NCBI GenBank assembly: GCA_038727705.1
Contig: JAVYVJ010000001.1
Location: forward strand, 283,924 to 347,923
Direction: 5' to 3'
Length of the DNA: 64,000 nt
Origin: Zestosphaera sp.
GTDB taxonomy: Archaea; Thermoproteota; Thermoprotei_A; Sulfolobales; NBVN01
Part shown: piece after piece, positions 28,751 through 37,080 of the stretch
Layout: each line of letters begins with the position of its first letter
Numbering within the stretch: position 1 is the stretch's first letter
Program-made: the position numbers and the translations under genes
The notes under the pieces: generated by a model
What the model was told of the DNA's origin: nothing
The model's input: only the letters and a program-made list of their open reading frames with translations
Database searches by the model: none

Positions 28751-28766
28751 GGGGGTTTACACCCCC
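28751..28766 (-). promoter_or_regulatory. 6-bp GC hairpin in the leader of the Lys-rich peptide
   Basis: Perfect GGGGGT/ACCCCC arms around a 4-base loop lie between a TATA-like element and a ribosome site on the minus strand. The hairpin would end about 13 nt before the start codon. It could affect mRNA stability or initiation. Confidence 0.4.
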
Positions 28767-28880
28767 AAGTAAGTTAGGTTAAAGTAGGGTTTAAAAACGT
28801 TGCTGTCTCAGGGCGGTACATGGGGGTTTGCTCTCCTAGCTTTCCATGAGTTGTTGTAGACTCAGTATCATGCATTACTG

Positions 28881-29387
28881 TTACTCGCTTTCATAAGAGT
28901 ATTCATCGTCAGGGGGGGTGAACCTCCTAGATATCTCTAGGACCTCCGCTGTCACATACGCTGGTTTGTTAAGCAGTATTGAAAGGAATATGGCGTGGCT
29001 TGGTATCACGCGTTTCTGAACTGTTATACCGTCCACTCTCATATGTATTGAAGCACTGTACACGCCCTTGCTTACATCGTATGAATCTATGACCACTTTC
29101 CTCACAATGTTCCTGAGTTCCCTGAGTCTGGGCGCCAGTAGCAGGAGTATGTCGAATATAGACTCCCTGCCGCCAGCGGTTTCAGCAGGTGTTTCGTCCT
29201 CCACTGGGTTGTTCATCTTCTCTATAGCTACTGCTATCTCGCTAGGTATGTTATACAGTGTGAATAGTTCGTTATTCTCTAGGTAGCAGTGGAGTGCCGC
29301 CAGATCCATAAGATCCTCTATATCATTCATCACCACCGCTTCAACCCCGACGATCCTGATCAGGTCGTCTCTCCTATCCTTGCTCAA
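28881..29387 (-). CDS. DUF151 / bifunctional nuclease-family protein
   Basis: A 168-residue protein with the family block VIPSHAIFLSILLNKPAYVTA near 127-147, preceded by a helical insert (VEDETPAETAGGRES) and followed by an acidic tail. DUF151 proteins have been linked to nuclease activity in plants and are common single-domain proteins in archaea; the role here is unknown. The TTG start has a GGTGGTG ribosome site. A TATA-like TTTATAAT at 29532-29540 implies an unusually long leader of about 120 nt. Confidence 0.75.
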   Translation of the reverse strand: MSKDRRDDLIRIVGVEAVVMNDIEDLMDLAALHCYLENNELFTLYNIPSEIAVAIEKMNNPVEDETPAETAGGRESIFDILLLLAPRLRELRNIVRKVVIDSYDVSKGVYSASIHMRVDGITVQKRVIPSHAIFLSILLNKPAYVTAEVLEISRRFTPPDDEYSYESE

Positions 29388-29540
29388 GCAACACCACCTG
29401 AGTATGCCTCGGCGGGGCTTCCCCTACTTCGGGTCTCAACCGGCGCTGTTCCCATATATCTTTCCGCCTCTCGCCATGCTGGCGGGCGTAAGACGCTTCT
29501 GCACTCTCGTTTGCCTCTAGGTGAGGAGGATTATAAACTT
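29388..29540 (-). promoter_or_regulatory. Long GC-rich leader and promoter before the DUF151 gene
   Basis: On the minus strand, AAGTTTATAATCC (29530-29542) is followed by about 125 nt before the TTG start. The stretch is GC-rich with several short complementary runs (GGGG/CCCC, GCCGG/CCGGC). It also contains a 13-codon frame, MARGGKIYGNSAG, that stops before the gene. Most genes in this window have short leaders, so a structured leader or an independent small RNA is possible. Confidence 0.35.
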
Positions 29541-30259
29541 TAGTTCTCTATCTGTAGCATGGCTTACGAGAAGCAAGACGCTACATAGGGACGTCGTGGC
29601 TTATCGCCTGTTTTACTAAGTTCAACGCTTGTATATGGGATCCAGCCCTGAGGGTTCGAGTTCTAAGCTGGCTGACATGAGAAGCAGGGTCGATCCAGCG
29701 ATTTTGTCATAGGTAGAGTTGGGGGTATGTGTGAGGTCGTACAGTGTGACGTTGCCCGAGATCGAGGTGTTGTTAAACGCCGCAATCCAGGGCCTAGCTC
29801 TAAACACGGAATCCCAGTGAGTGGATAGGAAACATGAGTCACTAGTGAAGCTCCTCAGCAAGGGGGTTTAGAAAATTATACGGGGAGATAGTTGAAGTAG
29901 TTAAGCGTTCTCACTACGGCTTTGGTTTTTTGGGCATAAGCTATTGAAGGCTTGGAGGTATGGGCGGTATGACAGGTGCAGATGCGGAGGTAGGTTCAAA
30001 CATATATGAGTCCAAGCGGTTAGAGGGGCTCCATTATAGAGGTTGACGGGGAAACGAGTATTGCATGCCTTAGACCGGGCTTGAAGCCGAACCCTCCGCA
30101 TGAAGGGAATGCAACCAAACCCTCACTCAAGGGGGTCAGCATCCCATCGAGCCACGCGTGATTCTCCATGATTAGAATGCAAACCCCCTCCATGCCTAGA
30201 TCTTCGCGACTAAATCCTTATTAAGTCGTTTAGGTAATCTTTAGGTTAGGCTGAGTGCG
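29541..30259 (+). mobile_element. Possible decayed IS200/IS605-like sequence
   Basis: About 0.7 kb without a gene interrupts the rps12-rps7 set. Near 29640-29690 a CCCTGAGGGT-type hairpin is followed by GCTGGCTGA, similar to the sequence at 61001-61040. Near 30060-30150 a GAACCC...GAAGGGAATGCAACC stretch with a CCCTCACTC-AAGGGGG hairpin recalls the right ends of archaeal tnpB elements. No intact transposase or TnpB frame is present; short fragments such as MTGADAEVGSNIYESK are only suggestive. The assignment rests on memory of such ends and is weak. Confidence 0.25.
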
Positions 30260-30853
30260 ATGGGCTTAGAGGAGTCTGGTGTAAGGCCTCTGGAGGTAAA
30301 ACTCTTCGGTAAGTGGGGTTTCGACAATATAGTCGTCAGGGACCCAAGCCTTAAGAAGTATCTCTCGTTGAGGCCTGCCTACGTACCACATACTGGTGGT
30401 AGGCATGAGCACAGGAGGTTCGGTAAGGCAGGAGTACCCATAGTTGAGAGACTGATTAATCACCTTATGAAACACGGTAGGAACGCTGGTAAGAAGCACT
30501 TAGCATATAACGTGGTCAAGAGGGCCTTTGAACTCATCCACCTCAGGACTAATGAGAATCCGCTGCAAGTCCTCGTGCGTGCCGTGGAGAACTCAGGACC
30601 TCGTGAGGAGACGACGAGGATAATGTACGGTGGTATAGTGTACCATGTTGCGGTCGATGTAGCGCCTCTGAGGAGGGTTGACCTCGCTCTGAGGCACATG
30701 ACTGACGGCGCTAGGCAGTCGGCCTTCAAGTCGGCGAGATCGATAGCCGAGTGCCTCGCTGATGAGATAATAGCTGCGGCGAGCGGTGACCCGAAGAGTT
30801 ATGCCATATCTAAGAAGGAGGAGATAGAGAGGATAGCCCTAAGTTCAAGGTGA
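30260..30853 (+). CDS. rps7: Ribosomal protein S7
   Basis: A 197-residue archaeal S7, the small-subunit head protein near the E site. The conserved [21 protein letters not shown]-type region is here as [16 protein letters not shown] near 60-75. [18 protein letters not shown] (about 99-116) and a C-terminal [15 protein letters not shown] follow. It begins the rps7-aEF1A-rps10 part of the str-type cluster and has its own AT-rich promoter region. Confidence 0.96.
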   Translation: MGLEESGVRPLEVKLFGKWGFDNIVVRDPSLKKYLSLRPAYVPHTGGRHEHRRFGKAGVPIVERLINHLMKHGRNAGKKHLAYNVVKRAFELIHLRTNENPLQVLVRAVENSGPREETTRIMYGGIVYHVAVDVAPLRRVDLALRHMTDGARQSAFKSARSIAECLADEIIAAASGDPKSYAISKKEEIERIALSSR

Positions 30854-30882
30854 TGGAACGTATTTTTAAATGCGTACGTAAA

Positions 30883-30890
30883 TTTTATAA
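30883..30890 (+). promoter_or_regulatory. TATA-like promoter of aEF1A
   Basis: TTTTATAA lies 41-48 nt before the aEF1A start, with AGGTGATG as a ribosome site at 30918-30925. This implies a separate, strongly initiated transcript of about 15 nt leader in addition to any read-through from rps7. Confidence 0.55.
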
Positions 30891-30930
30891 GGAATGTGAA
30901 ACTATCTATGTGTGGTAAGGTGATGAGTGA

Positions 30931-32241
30931 ATGAGCAGGCCGAAGAAGGAGCACATGAATCTAGTGGTGATCGGGCACGTAGACCACGGGAAGAGCACTT
31001 TAGTAGGTCATACCCTACTTAAGCTAGGCGCTCTCGATCCTAAGATGGTCAAGGAAGTTGAGGAAGCTGCCAAGAAGGCAGGTAAGGAGTCGGAGAAGTA
31101 CGCGTGGTTCCTCGACAAGCTCAAGGAGGAGAGGGACAGGGGCCTCACGATAGCGCTGAGCTTCATGAAGTTCGAGACACCTAAGTACTACTGGACCATC
31201 ATCGACGCTCCAGGACATAGGGACTTCGTTAAAAACATGATAACGGGGGCCAGCCAGGCCGACGTCGCGTTACTGGTGGTGTCGGCCAAGACAGGGGAGT
31301 TCGAGGCCGGTATGAGCAGGGAAGGTCAAACTATGGAGCATATAGTCCTAGCCAGGACTATGGGCATCGACCAAGTAGTCGTTGCGATAACTAAGATGGA
31401 CATAACTGAGCCCCCGTTCAGCAAGGACAGGTACTTGAAGGTTGTTGACACCTTGAAGAAGTTCATGAGGGGTCTTGGATATAAGGTCGAGACGATACCG
31501 TTCATCCCTGTGTCCGGATGGTTGGGCGAGAACCTGACTGAGAGATCGCCTAACATGACATGGTACAACGGACCTACCCTCGTCGAGGCTCTAGACTCCA
31601 TGCAGCCACCGCCTAAACCTGTCGACAAGCCTCTCAGGATACCTGTTCAGGAGGTGTACTCCATAACGGGCGTCGGGACCGTGCCTGTAGGCAGAGTGGA
31701 GACCGGGAGGCTGAGGAAGGGAGACGTGGTAGTCTTCATGCCCGCCGGGGTCTCAGGAGAGGTCAGATCTATAGAGATGCACCACGAGCAGATGGATGAG
31801 GCACTGCCGGGCGACAACATAGGCTTCAACGTCAAAGGAATCTCCAAGACAGACATAAAGAGGGGTGATGTAGCAGGTCACCCTCAGAACCCACCTACAG
31901 TGGCTAAGGAGTTCACTGCCAGGGTTTACGTGGTCCAGCACCCGACAGCTATCCACGTCGGGTACACGCCGGTAATTCACGCGCACACCGCGTCGGTGGC
32001 TTCCAAGATAACCGAGATTATAGGCAAACTTGACCCTAAGACAGGCCAGATAGCCGAGAAGAACCCGCAGTTCATTAAAGCAGGCGAGTCAGCCGTCATG
32101 AAGTTCCAGCCAATTAAGCCTATGGTGGTCGAGAAGTACAGCGACATACCTCAGCTGGGGAGGTTCGCCTTAAGGGATATGGGGAAGACAGTCGGGATAG
32201 GTGTCATAATGGACGTAGTGCCGGCCGAGGTCAAGAAGTAA
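30931..32241 (+). CDS. tef1A: Translation elongation factor 1-alpha (aEF1A)
   Basis: A 436-residue GTPase that brings aminoacyl-tRNA to the ribosome. GTP motifs: GHVDHGKST (15-23), DAPGH (92-96), TKMD (154-157). Beta-barrel domains 2 and 3 follow with the usual GVGTVPVGRVETG and C-terminal GRFALRDMGKTVGIG. It is followed by rps10 after 22 nt, as in most archaea. Confidence 0.98.
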   Translation: MSRPKKEHMNLVVIGHVDHGKSTLVGHTLLKLGALDPKMVKEVEEAAKKAGKESEKYAWFLDKLKEERDRGLTIALSFMKFETPKYYWTIIDAPGHRDFVKNMITGASQADVALLVVSAKTGEFEAGMSREGQTMEHIVLARTMGIDQVVVAITKMDITEPPFSKDRYLKVVDTLKKFMRGLGYKVETIPFIPVSGWLGENLTERSPNMTWYNGPTLVEALDSMQPPPKPVDKPLRIPVQEVYSITGVGTVPVGRVETGRLRKGDVVVFMPAGVSGEVRSIEMHHEQMDEALPGDNIGFNVKGISKTDIKRGDVAGHPQNPPTVAKEFTARVYVVQHPTAIHVGYTPVIHAHTASVASKITEIIGKLDPKTGQIAEKNPQFIKAGESAVMKFQPIKPMVVEKYSDIPQLGRFALRDMGKTVGIGVIMDVVPAEVKK

Positions 32242-32263
32242 AAAGTCCTGAAAGGGTACTATA

Positions 32264-32575
32264 ATGACGTCTAAGGTAAGGATAAGGCTCTGGAGCACTA
32301 ACGTAGAGCACCTGGACGACGTGACTAAGAACCTAGTAGACATAGCTAAGAAGGCAGGCGTTAAGATAAAGGGTCCAGTACCTCTGCCGACCAAGCATCT
32401 AGTGGTCCCTTTGCTTAGACTACCGCACGGAGAGGGAACGAAGGTCTACGAGAAGTGGGAGATGAGGATACATAAGAGGCTGGTCGACGTAGATGCGGAT
32501 GAGAGAGTGATGCGTCAGATAATGAGGATAAGAATACCTGACGACGTTTACATAGAGGTAGAACTGCTCAGGTAA
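32264..32575 (+). CDS. rps10: Ribosomal protein S10
   Basis: A 103-residue small-subunit protein with the conserved KVRIRLWSTN start and IKGPVPLPTKHLVVPLLRLPHGEG-type core near 35-58. It ends the aEF1A-rps10 unit. Length and spacing are standard. Confidence 0.96.
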   Translation: MTSKVRIRLWSTNVEHLDDVTKNLVDIAKKAGVKIKGPVPLPTKHLVVPLLRLPHGEGTKVYEKWEMRIHKRLVDVDADERVMRQIMRIRIPDDVYIEVELLR

Positions 32576-32751
32576 TCCGGGTTCAGGAGCTATTTTCAGT
32601 CTTTTAGGTTTGGCGCGTGCACTTTATGTTTTTAGCGTTCTCGGCGCGTGTCCCCCGTTTCTAGTGGAAAACCCATGAGTCTGCTGAGCGTCCGCTAAAG
32701 GGAAACATTGTAAGACCGTATTTCTCGCATACTAACTTGCCCGGCGATCAT

Positions 32752-32761
32752 TTTATTTAAA
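32752..32761 (+). promoter_or_regulatory. TATA-like promoter of tRNA-Ser
   Basis: TTTATTTAAA lies 25-34 nt upstream of the tRNA-Ser 5' end, the standard spacing for an archaeal TATA box. Confidence 0.6.
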
Positions 32762-32785
32762 ACTTTACTGAGGTATATCTAATTG

Positions 32786-32870
<85 letters not shown>

Positions 32871-33065
32871 TCATTCTCATCTAGTTCGTGGTTGTTTGTA
32901 TGTCCAGTAATATGTAAGTAGTGGGGAGTAGCTCTAGGTTAGGTGGAGCGAGTTAGGGAAAGCTTTAAGCGTGAGCAACGAGGTCCTGATAGACATGCTG
33001 CATAGTGCGGGTAGGGACTCTGAAGGTCAAGTCTATATTAAGTTCTTTATCTAATCCCTCCTGTA
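32871..33065. other. Intergenic stretch after tRNA-Ser
   Basis: 195 bp. A short plus-strand frame from GTG 32971 (27 codons, MSNEVLIDMLHSAGRDSEG and more, stop at 33054) is coding-like but too short to call. A TATA-like TATATTAAG at about 33035-33043 probably drives the elp3 gene. Confidence 0.35.
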
Positions 33066-34532
33066 GTGAATGGGTTAATGGGTGTGGAGGTCGGCGTAAG
33101 GAAGGTGACTAGAGTCTTATCCGGGGTTGCTCCAGTAGCAATCATGGCTAGACCTCACCCATGTCCGCATGGGAGGTGTATTTACTGCCCTGGCGGGCCG
33201 GAGTTCAGCACTCCGCAGTCCTACGTGGGCGAGGAACCCGCCCTAATGAGGGCTAAGAGAATTAACTACGATCCGTACCTCCAGGTCCACACGAGGCTGA
33301 GGCAGTATAGAGATCATATAGGGTGGTACCCATCGAAGGTTGAGCTGGTGGTTATGGGCGGTACCTTCCTTGCGTACCCTCGGGATTACCAGGTTTGGTT
33401 CGTCACTGAGGCCTTCAGAGCTATGAACGACTTCCCGAACCTTAGGGACCCCGTGGCAACGACGTTGGAGGAAGAACATATGAGGAATGAGGGTGCGGGT
33501 GTGAGATGCGTCGGTTTAACGCTGGAGACCAGGCCTGATTGGGGGTTGGAGAGTCATGCTGACTTAATGCTGGCACTCGGCGCCACTAAAGTTGAGTTAG
33601 GTGTTCAGAGCATCTACGACGAGGTTTTGACGCGGGTTAAGAGAGGTCATGACGTTTCACACGTCATCAAATCGACGAGGATACTGAAGGACGCTGGTTT
33701 CAAAGTAGCGTATCACATAATGCCCGGCCTTCCTGGCAGTGACGTGAGCAGGGATCTAGAAATGGTTAAAACCATCTTTGAGAATCCTGACTTCAGGCCT
33801 GACTACCTGAAGATATATCCAACTCTAGTCATGGAGGGCACGGAGCTCTACGAGATGTGGAAGAGAGGGGACTACAGGGCGTTGAGCACTGAAGATGCGG
33901 TTGAGTTGATATCGGAGATGATGAGGTACATACCTAAGTATGTGCGGGTTCAGAGGATTCAGAGGGACGTGCCGGCCCCGCTAATCATCGACGGGCCTAG
34001 GAGGGGCGACTTAAGGGAGTTGGTAGAGGAGGCCTGCGTGAGGAAGGGCATTAAGATAAACGAGATTAGGTGGAGGGAAGTAGGCAGAGCATCGCTGAAG
34101 AGACCCACACTAATCAGGCATGAGGATCTCGAACTAACTAGAACTACGTACCAAGCCAGCGAGGGAATCGAGGAGTTCCTGGCCCTTGAGGACCACGCGA
34201 CCGAAGCAGTGGCTGGGATACTCAGGCTGAGGATTCCTTCACAATACGCCCATAGACCAGAGGTCTCGAGCGGCAGGAAGGCGTTGATCCGCGAGCTACA
34301 CGTCTACGGCATGCCGGTAGCTCCTGGGACTCAACCCAAGTCCTACCTGGAGTGGCAACACAGAGGTATCGGCAAAAAACTGATGGCTGAGGCGGAGAGG
34401 GTGGCCTTTGAGGAGTACGACGTCGAGGAGGTTCTGGTGCTCTCCGGAGTTGGCGTACGTGGGTATTACAGGGCTTTAGGCTACACAAGGCACCCTAGCT
34501 CACCCTACATGTGTAAGAACTTGAGGGGTTAG
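33066..34532 (+). CDS. elp3: Elp3-type tRNA wobble-uridine carboxymethylation enzyme
   Basis: A 488-residue protein with a radical SAM domain (C33, C38, C41 in HPCPHGRCIYCPGG) and a C-terminal GNAT acetyltransferase domain (GIGKKLM near 434-440, GYYRALGY near 475). Archaeal Elp3 alone forms cm5U34 in tRNA. Its nearest neighbour, convergent and only 5 bp away, is a Trm9-like methyltransferase that could act on the cm5U product. A GTG start at 33066 lies about 25 nt after TATATTAAG, so the message is probably leaderless. Confidence 0.95.
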   Translation: MNGLMGVEVGVRKVTRVLSGVAPVAIMARPHPCPHGRCIYCPGGPEFSTPQSYVGEEPALMRAKRINYDPYLQVHTRLRQYRDHIGWYPSKVELVVMGGTFLAYPRDYQVWFVTEAFRAMNDFPNLRDPVATTLEEEHMRNEGAGVRCVGLTLETRPDWGLESHADLMLALGATKVELGVQSIYDEVLTRVKRGHDVSHVIKSTRILKDAGFKVAYHIMPGLPGSDVSRDLEMVKTIFENPDFRPDYLKIYPTLVMEGTELYEMWKRGDYRALSTEDAVELISEMMRYIPKYVRVQRIQRDVPAPLIIDGPRRGDLRELVEEACVRKGIKINEIRWREVGRASLKRPTLIRHEDLELTRTTYQASEGIEEFLALEDHATEAVAGILRLRIPSQYAHRPEVSSGRKALIRELHVYGMPVAPGTQPKSYLEWQHRGIGKKLMAEAERVAFEEYDVEEVLVLSGVGVRGYYRALGYTRHPSSPYMCKNLRG

Positions 34533-34537
34533 GTTCC

Positions 34538-35215
34538 TCACCCTTTGACGGACAGGCAATAATAGTTCTTGCTTGGTGCTTCACTCCCCTCTTGAGGTCT
34601 GTAAACCCCCCTTTCTATTACTTTGAATCCAGCGTCCCTGAGATCCCTCGCAAGCTCACCGAGGCTGTAGAGGTGGTATCTCCTGCAGGTAGTTTTAGAG
34701 CATCTGGTGAGATCCCAGGGACTCTCCTTCCTGTAGAGGATGTAGGAGTGAAAATCCCTCAACACCTCCAGCACTAGCATCGGTTGCCACCTACTCCACA
34801 CGACGGTGAGGAGGAGCCCATGCCCCCTCAATATTCTGTGGCACTCCCTCAAAACTTCCAGCCTGCTGTCGCGTGGCATGATGTGATGAAGCGACGATAT
34901 CAGCAGAATGGAGTCCAGTGACTCGCTTCTCAGAGGGGGGAACTCCATGTCAGCAAGCACGGGATGCAGTCTGTGAAGATGTCCTTCGGCATGTTGCTTG
35001 AGGAACTTCGTGAGCATCTCGAGCGAGATGTCCACCAAAATGCCTTTTAAATCACTCTTTAATGCGGCAATGTAGGTAGCGTTCTGGCCAGGCCCTGAGC
35101 CTAAATCCGCAAACCATGAAGTGCTTTCCTTCACTGCCTTACAAACTATGGGCCAGGGTCTCCTTCTGTAGCCGCTCGCAATCAGGTCATACTCGACAGT
35201 CAGCCGCACCCCCAA
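34538..35215 (-). CDS. Trm9-like class I SAM-dependent methyltransferase
   Basis: A 225-residue methyltransferase with motif I ADLGSGPGQNATY near 36-48, an acidic motif II ending ILVDIS near 59-64, and SSLHHI near 107-112. The short C-terminal lid with RYHLYSLGELARDLRDAGF resembles Trm9, which methylates the carboxymethyl group at wobble uridine. Placement beside elp3 supports this. The start is TTG 35215; GTG 35209 is an alternative. Other tRNA or small-molecule methyltransferases cannot be excluded. Confidence 0.7.
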   Translation of the reverse strand: MGVRLTVEYDLIASGYRRRPWPIVCKAVKESTSWFADLGSGPGQNATYIAALKSDLKGILVDISLEMLTKFLKQHAEGHLHRLHPVLADMEFPPLRSESLDSILLISSLHHIMPRDSRLEVLRECHRILRGHGLLLTVVWSRWQPMLVLEVLRDFHSYILYRKESPWDLTRCSKTTCRRYHLYSLGELARDLRDAGFKVIERGVYRPQEGSEAPSKNYYCLSVKG

Positions 35216-35376
35216 TACCTTATACTTAAGCGGCGATATATCAATAAATCCCTGAACTCGAGTCCTGGGAGTTCATCAACTGGTGCGGGGTTCTATGACG
35301 TCCTCAACTGGGTGGATATATTAACCGCTCTAGTCTTAATTAATGATGTGATGAGAAGAGGGTCTAGTGAGTTAAG

Positions 35377-35868
35377 ATGAGCGATGCCGGAAATGCTGAG
35401 CCTCTGCTTAAGGTCTTCAAGAGACTCACGTATGTGATGGTTTTCCTCATCATCTTCGCACTGACCCTCGCGATAGTTAACATTTTATTTCCAACGTCCA
35501 ATGCTTATGCGGATTCCGCGCAACGCACGCTCATAGTCTTAAGCGTGTCATCGTTCACAACGCTCGTCATATCGATGGCGTTACACGTAGCCCTGCAATC
35601 CAGGACTACGTGGGGGGTTCTCCTCATGAGTTGCACGCTCTTCATAATAACGTACTACACTTACCTAGGCAGCAGGATCATCTCAAGCAACCTAAGCGTA
35701 ACTCCATACCCACTGTTCATAGAGCTCAAGAATGGTGCCCGGTCAGTGTACGTACTGGACCTACCTCAAATCATCGTGGCAATGCTCGTCATTTACTACC
35801 TACGTAAGCGAAGATCGTCCCACATATCTAAAAATCATCGTGAGGGGTACGAAGCATTAACGGCTTAA
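35377..35868 (+). CDS. Membrane protein of unknown function, about four transmembrane helices
   Basis: A 163-residue protein with a short charged N-terminus, hydrophobic segments near residues 18-37, 49-69, 77-98 and 128-142, and a basic C-terminal tail (YLRKRRSSHISKNHR). I do not recognise a family. It stands alone between the Trm9-like gene and tRNA-Glu, with a TATA-like GGATATATTAA near 35313-35323. Confidence 0.5.
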   Translation: MSDAGNAEPLLKVFKRLTYVMVFLIIFALTLAIVNILFPTSNAYADSAQRTLIVLSVSSFTTLVISMALHVALQSRTTWGVLLMSCTLFIITYYTYLGSRIISSNLSVTPYPLFIELKNGARSVYVLDLPQIIVAMLVIYYLRKRRSSHISKNHREGYEALTA

Positions 35869-35984
35869 AGCACGTGACCCTACCGCTCTCCACCCATAGT
35901 TGCTCTGGATCCCTGTGAGTTGGTTCATCACGGACTCCACGACTGCTCCATCCCGCCAGTCCGAAGTAGCAAGTAAAAGTAGCG

Positions 35985-36027
35985 GCGCCGGCGGTGGAGG
36001 GCTGGCGATCCTTAAGTGGTCCGGCGC
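35985..36027. repeat. 7-bp GC inverted repeat in intergenic region
   Basis: GCGCCGG and CCGGCGC are separated by 29 bases, between the membrane-protein gene and tRNA-Glu. It may be a transcription end signal or part of a structured RNA. No ACA box of an H/ACA guide RNA follows at the right place. Confidence 0.3.
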
Positions 36028-36139
36028 GTCAGCATCGGCCAATCGAGCTAAGAGAAAAAAGAAACCTTAGCGGAGCTTAAAGCCTGAAACGGTCGATGAC
36101 CCTAACACTTATAAGCTCTTGTTTTATTTTTGTTTTGGC

Positions 36140-36235
36140 GCCGCGGTAGTATAGCCCGGTCAAGTATGCGGGCCTCTCGAGCCGCGTCAGCGAGGAAAGC
36201 CCGTGACCCGGGTTCAAATCCCGGCCGCGGCACCA
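36140..36235 (+). tRNA. tRNA-Glu(CTC) with an 18-nt intron
   Basis: Acceptor GCCGCGG/CCGCGGC, discriminator A and an encoded CCA (36233-36235). Removing 18 nt (36180-36197, or shifted by one) gives anticodon stem CGGGC/GCCCG and loop CTCTCGA with anticodon CTC. A bulge-helix-bulge can be drawn with helix CCTC/GAGG and bulges TCG and AAA, so the exact cut is at 37/38 or 36/37. A CTTATAAGC TATA element lies near 36108-36116. Confidence 0.93.
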
Positions 36236-36237
36236 AA

Positions 36238-36510
36238 TCAGGCGGGCTGCTTTCTACGCGCTATCGTGAATGTGTGACCTCTAACGTCCCTTAACTCCGC
36301 ACCTAACTCTGTTGAGACTTCCAACGCCAACCTCTCTACATCAACACGACCTGCGGCCGTCCTCAGAACTTTGACCTTGACGGTACCTTCTCTCTCCAAG
36401 TACCTACGTATCTCGTTGAGAACCCCCTCATTCAGTCCTCCCTTACCTACCCTCACTCTAGCTGGCTCGCTTAAAACTCTCCCAAGCTTCCTCACTTTCT
36501 TCTCATGCAT
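36238..36510 (-). CDS. CRM/YhbY-domain RNA-binding protein
   Basis: About 90 residues from ATG 36510 (MHEKKVRKLGRVLSE). This small protein is a single CRM domain, with the RVGKGGLNEGVLNEIRRYLE segment matching the GKxGL-type RNA-binding loop. CRM proteins associate with rRNA or introns. It overlaps the RNase P gene by 19 nt, so the two are translated together. The upstream in-frame start at 36543 would lie deep inside that gene and is less likely. Confidence 0.85.
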   Translation of the reverse strand: MHEKKVRKLGRVLSEPARVRVGKGGLNEGVLNEIRRYLEREGTVKVKVLRTAAGRVDVERLALEVSTELGAELRDVRGHTFTIARRKQPA

Positions 36511-36815
36511 GGTTGCCGCATCACCCAACCACAATGTAGGCACTTCAGAGTTATTATAACTTGCCTTCTGTTACCCCTCAACCTGACCCTTGCCGACAGC
36601 CCAGGCACTAAAGGAACGTGGCATCTCCTGCAGATGTACCTCCTATATGGAAGCGGTCTCCGGACGCCGGCCTTACGTAGCAATCTCAAGCCCAACTCCA
36701 CCTGCTCACGCGCTATGTTAGGTCTTCCCTCATGAATCATCACGACCGAGGTATCGTACAATATCATGGCTCGTTGCACAGCTAGATCCCTCAGCAAGCT
36801 TCGTCTCCTCACCAA
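36492..36815 (-). CDS. rnp4: RNase P protein component 4 (Rpp21)
   Basis: A 107-residue protein with an N-terminal basic helical half (RRRSLLRDLAVQRAMILYD) and a zinc ribbon formed by CRRC near 62-65 and CLHC near 92-95. It matches archaeal Rpp21, which binds the specificity part of RNase P RNA and helps process tRNA 5' ends. It is coupled to the CRM-domain gene and sits between intron-bearing tRNA genes. Confidence 0.9.
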   Translation of the reverse strand: MVRRRSLLRDLAVQRAMILYDTSVVMIHEGRPNIAREQVELGLRLLRKAGVRRPLPYRRYICRRCHVPLVPGLSARVRLRGNRRQVIITLKCLHCGWVMRQPCMRRK

Positions 36816-37080
36816 CTCAGCACCTAATTATTTTGTAGTATCAATAATTAGAATCGCTTGGAACCTTAAACCAGGTTTCAAGCCATCATTAGACCCGTTA
36901 GACTTCCTGCCAGGGGTGGAAATGCAGGTCGTGTTAGGCATGAGCTACGAGCGTTACCCCTCCGATCGCATGGGTGTTTACATGCTGAAATATGGGGCAA
37001 TATTAAAGTGATGGAAGTAGCTAGAAACGTAGGGAATGCTGTAAGTGCTATCGATCTGGAGGGGTCGCAGGTGATGTGAC
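36816..37080. other. Intergenic region upstream of nep1
   Basis: 265 bp between divergent rnp4 and nep1. A TATA-like CAATATTAAAG (about 36998-37008) is followed at once by a 22-codon frame from ATG 37012 (MEVARNVGNAVSAIDLEGSQ and two more codons) that ends 2 nt before nep1. It may be a leader peptide. Nothing else stands out. Confidence 0.4.

Larger units (their letters stand above)
28518..28880. other. Intergenic stretch between rps12 and the DUF151 gene
   Basis: 363 bp. It holds a very short Lys-rich reading frame and a strong hairpin, both annotated separately. On the plus strand an open fragment ending in FMKNRHLGLKELGRIIK (stop near 28671) resembles antitoxin C-termini in style, but it has an in-frame stop just upstream and no start signal, so I do not call it a gene. 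Confidence 0.4.

Noticed and set aside
29289-29543. 84-residue plus-strand frame over the DUF151 start
   Set aside because: Overlaps the real N-terminus and leader of the DUF151 gene; composition is not protein-like.
32971-33054. 27-codon frame upstream of elp3
   Set aside because: Coding-like but too short, with no conserved motif; it overlaps the promoter region of elp3.
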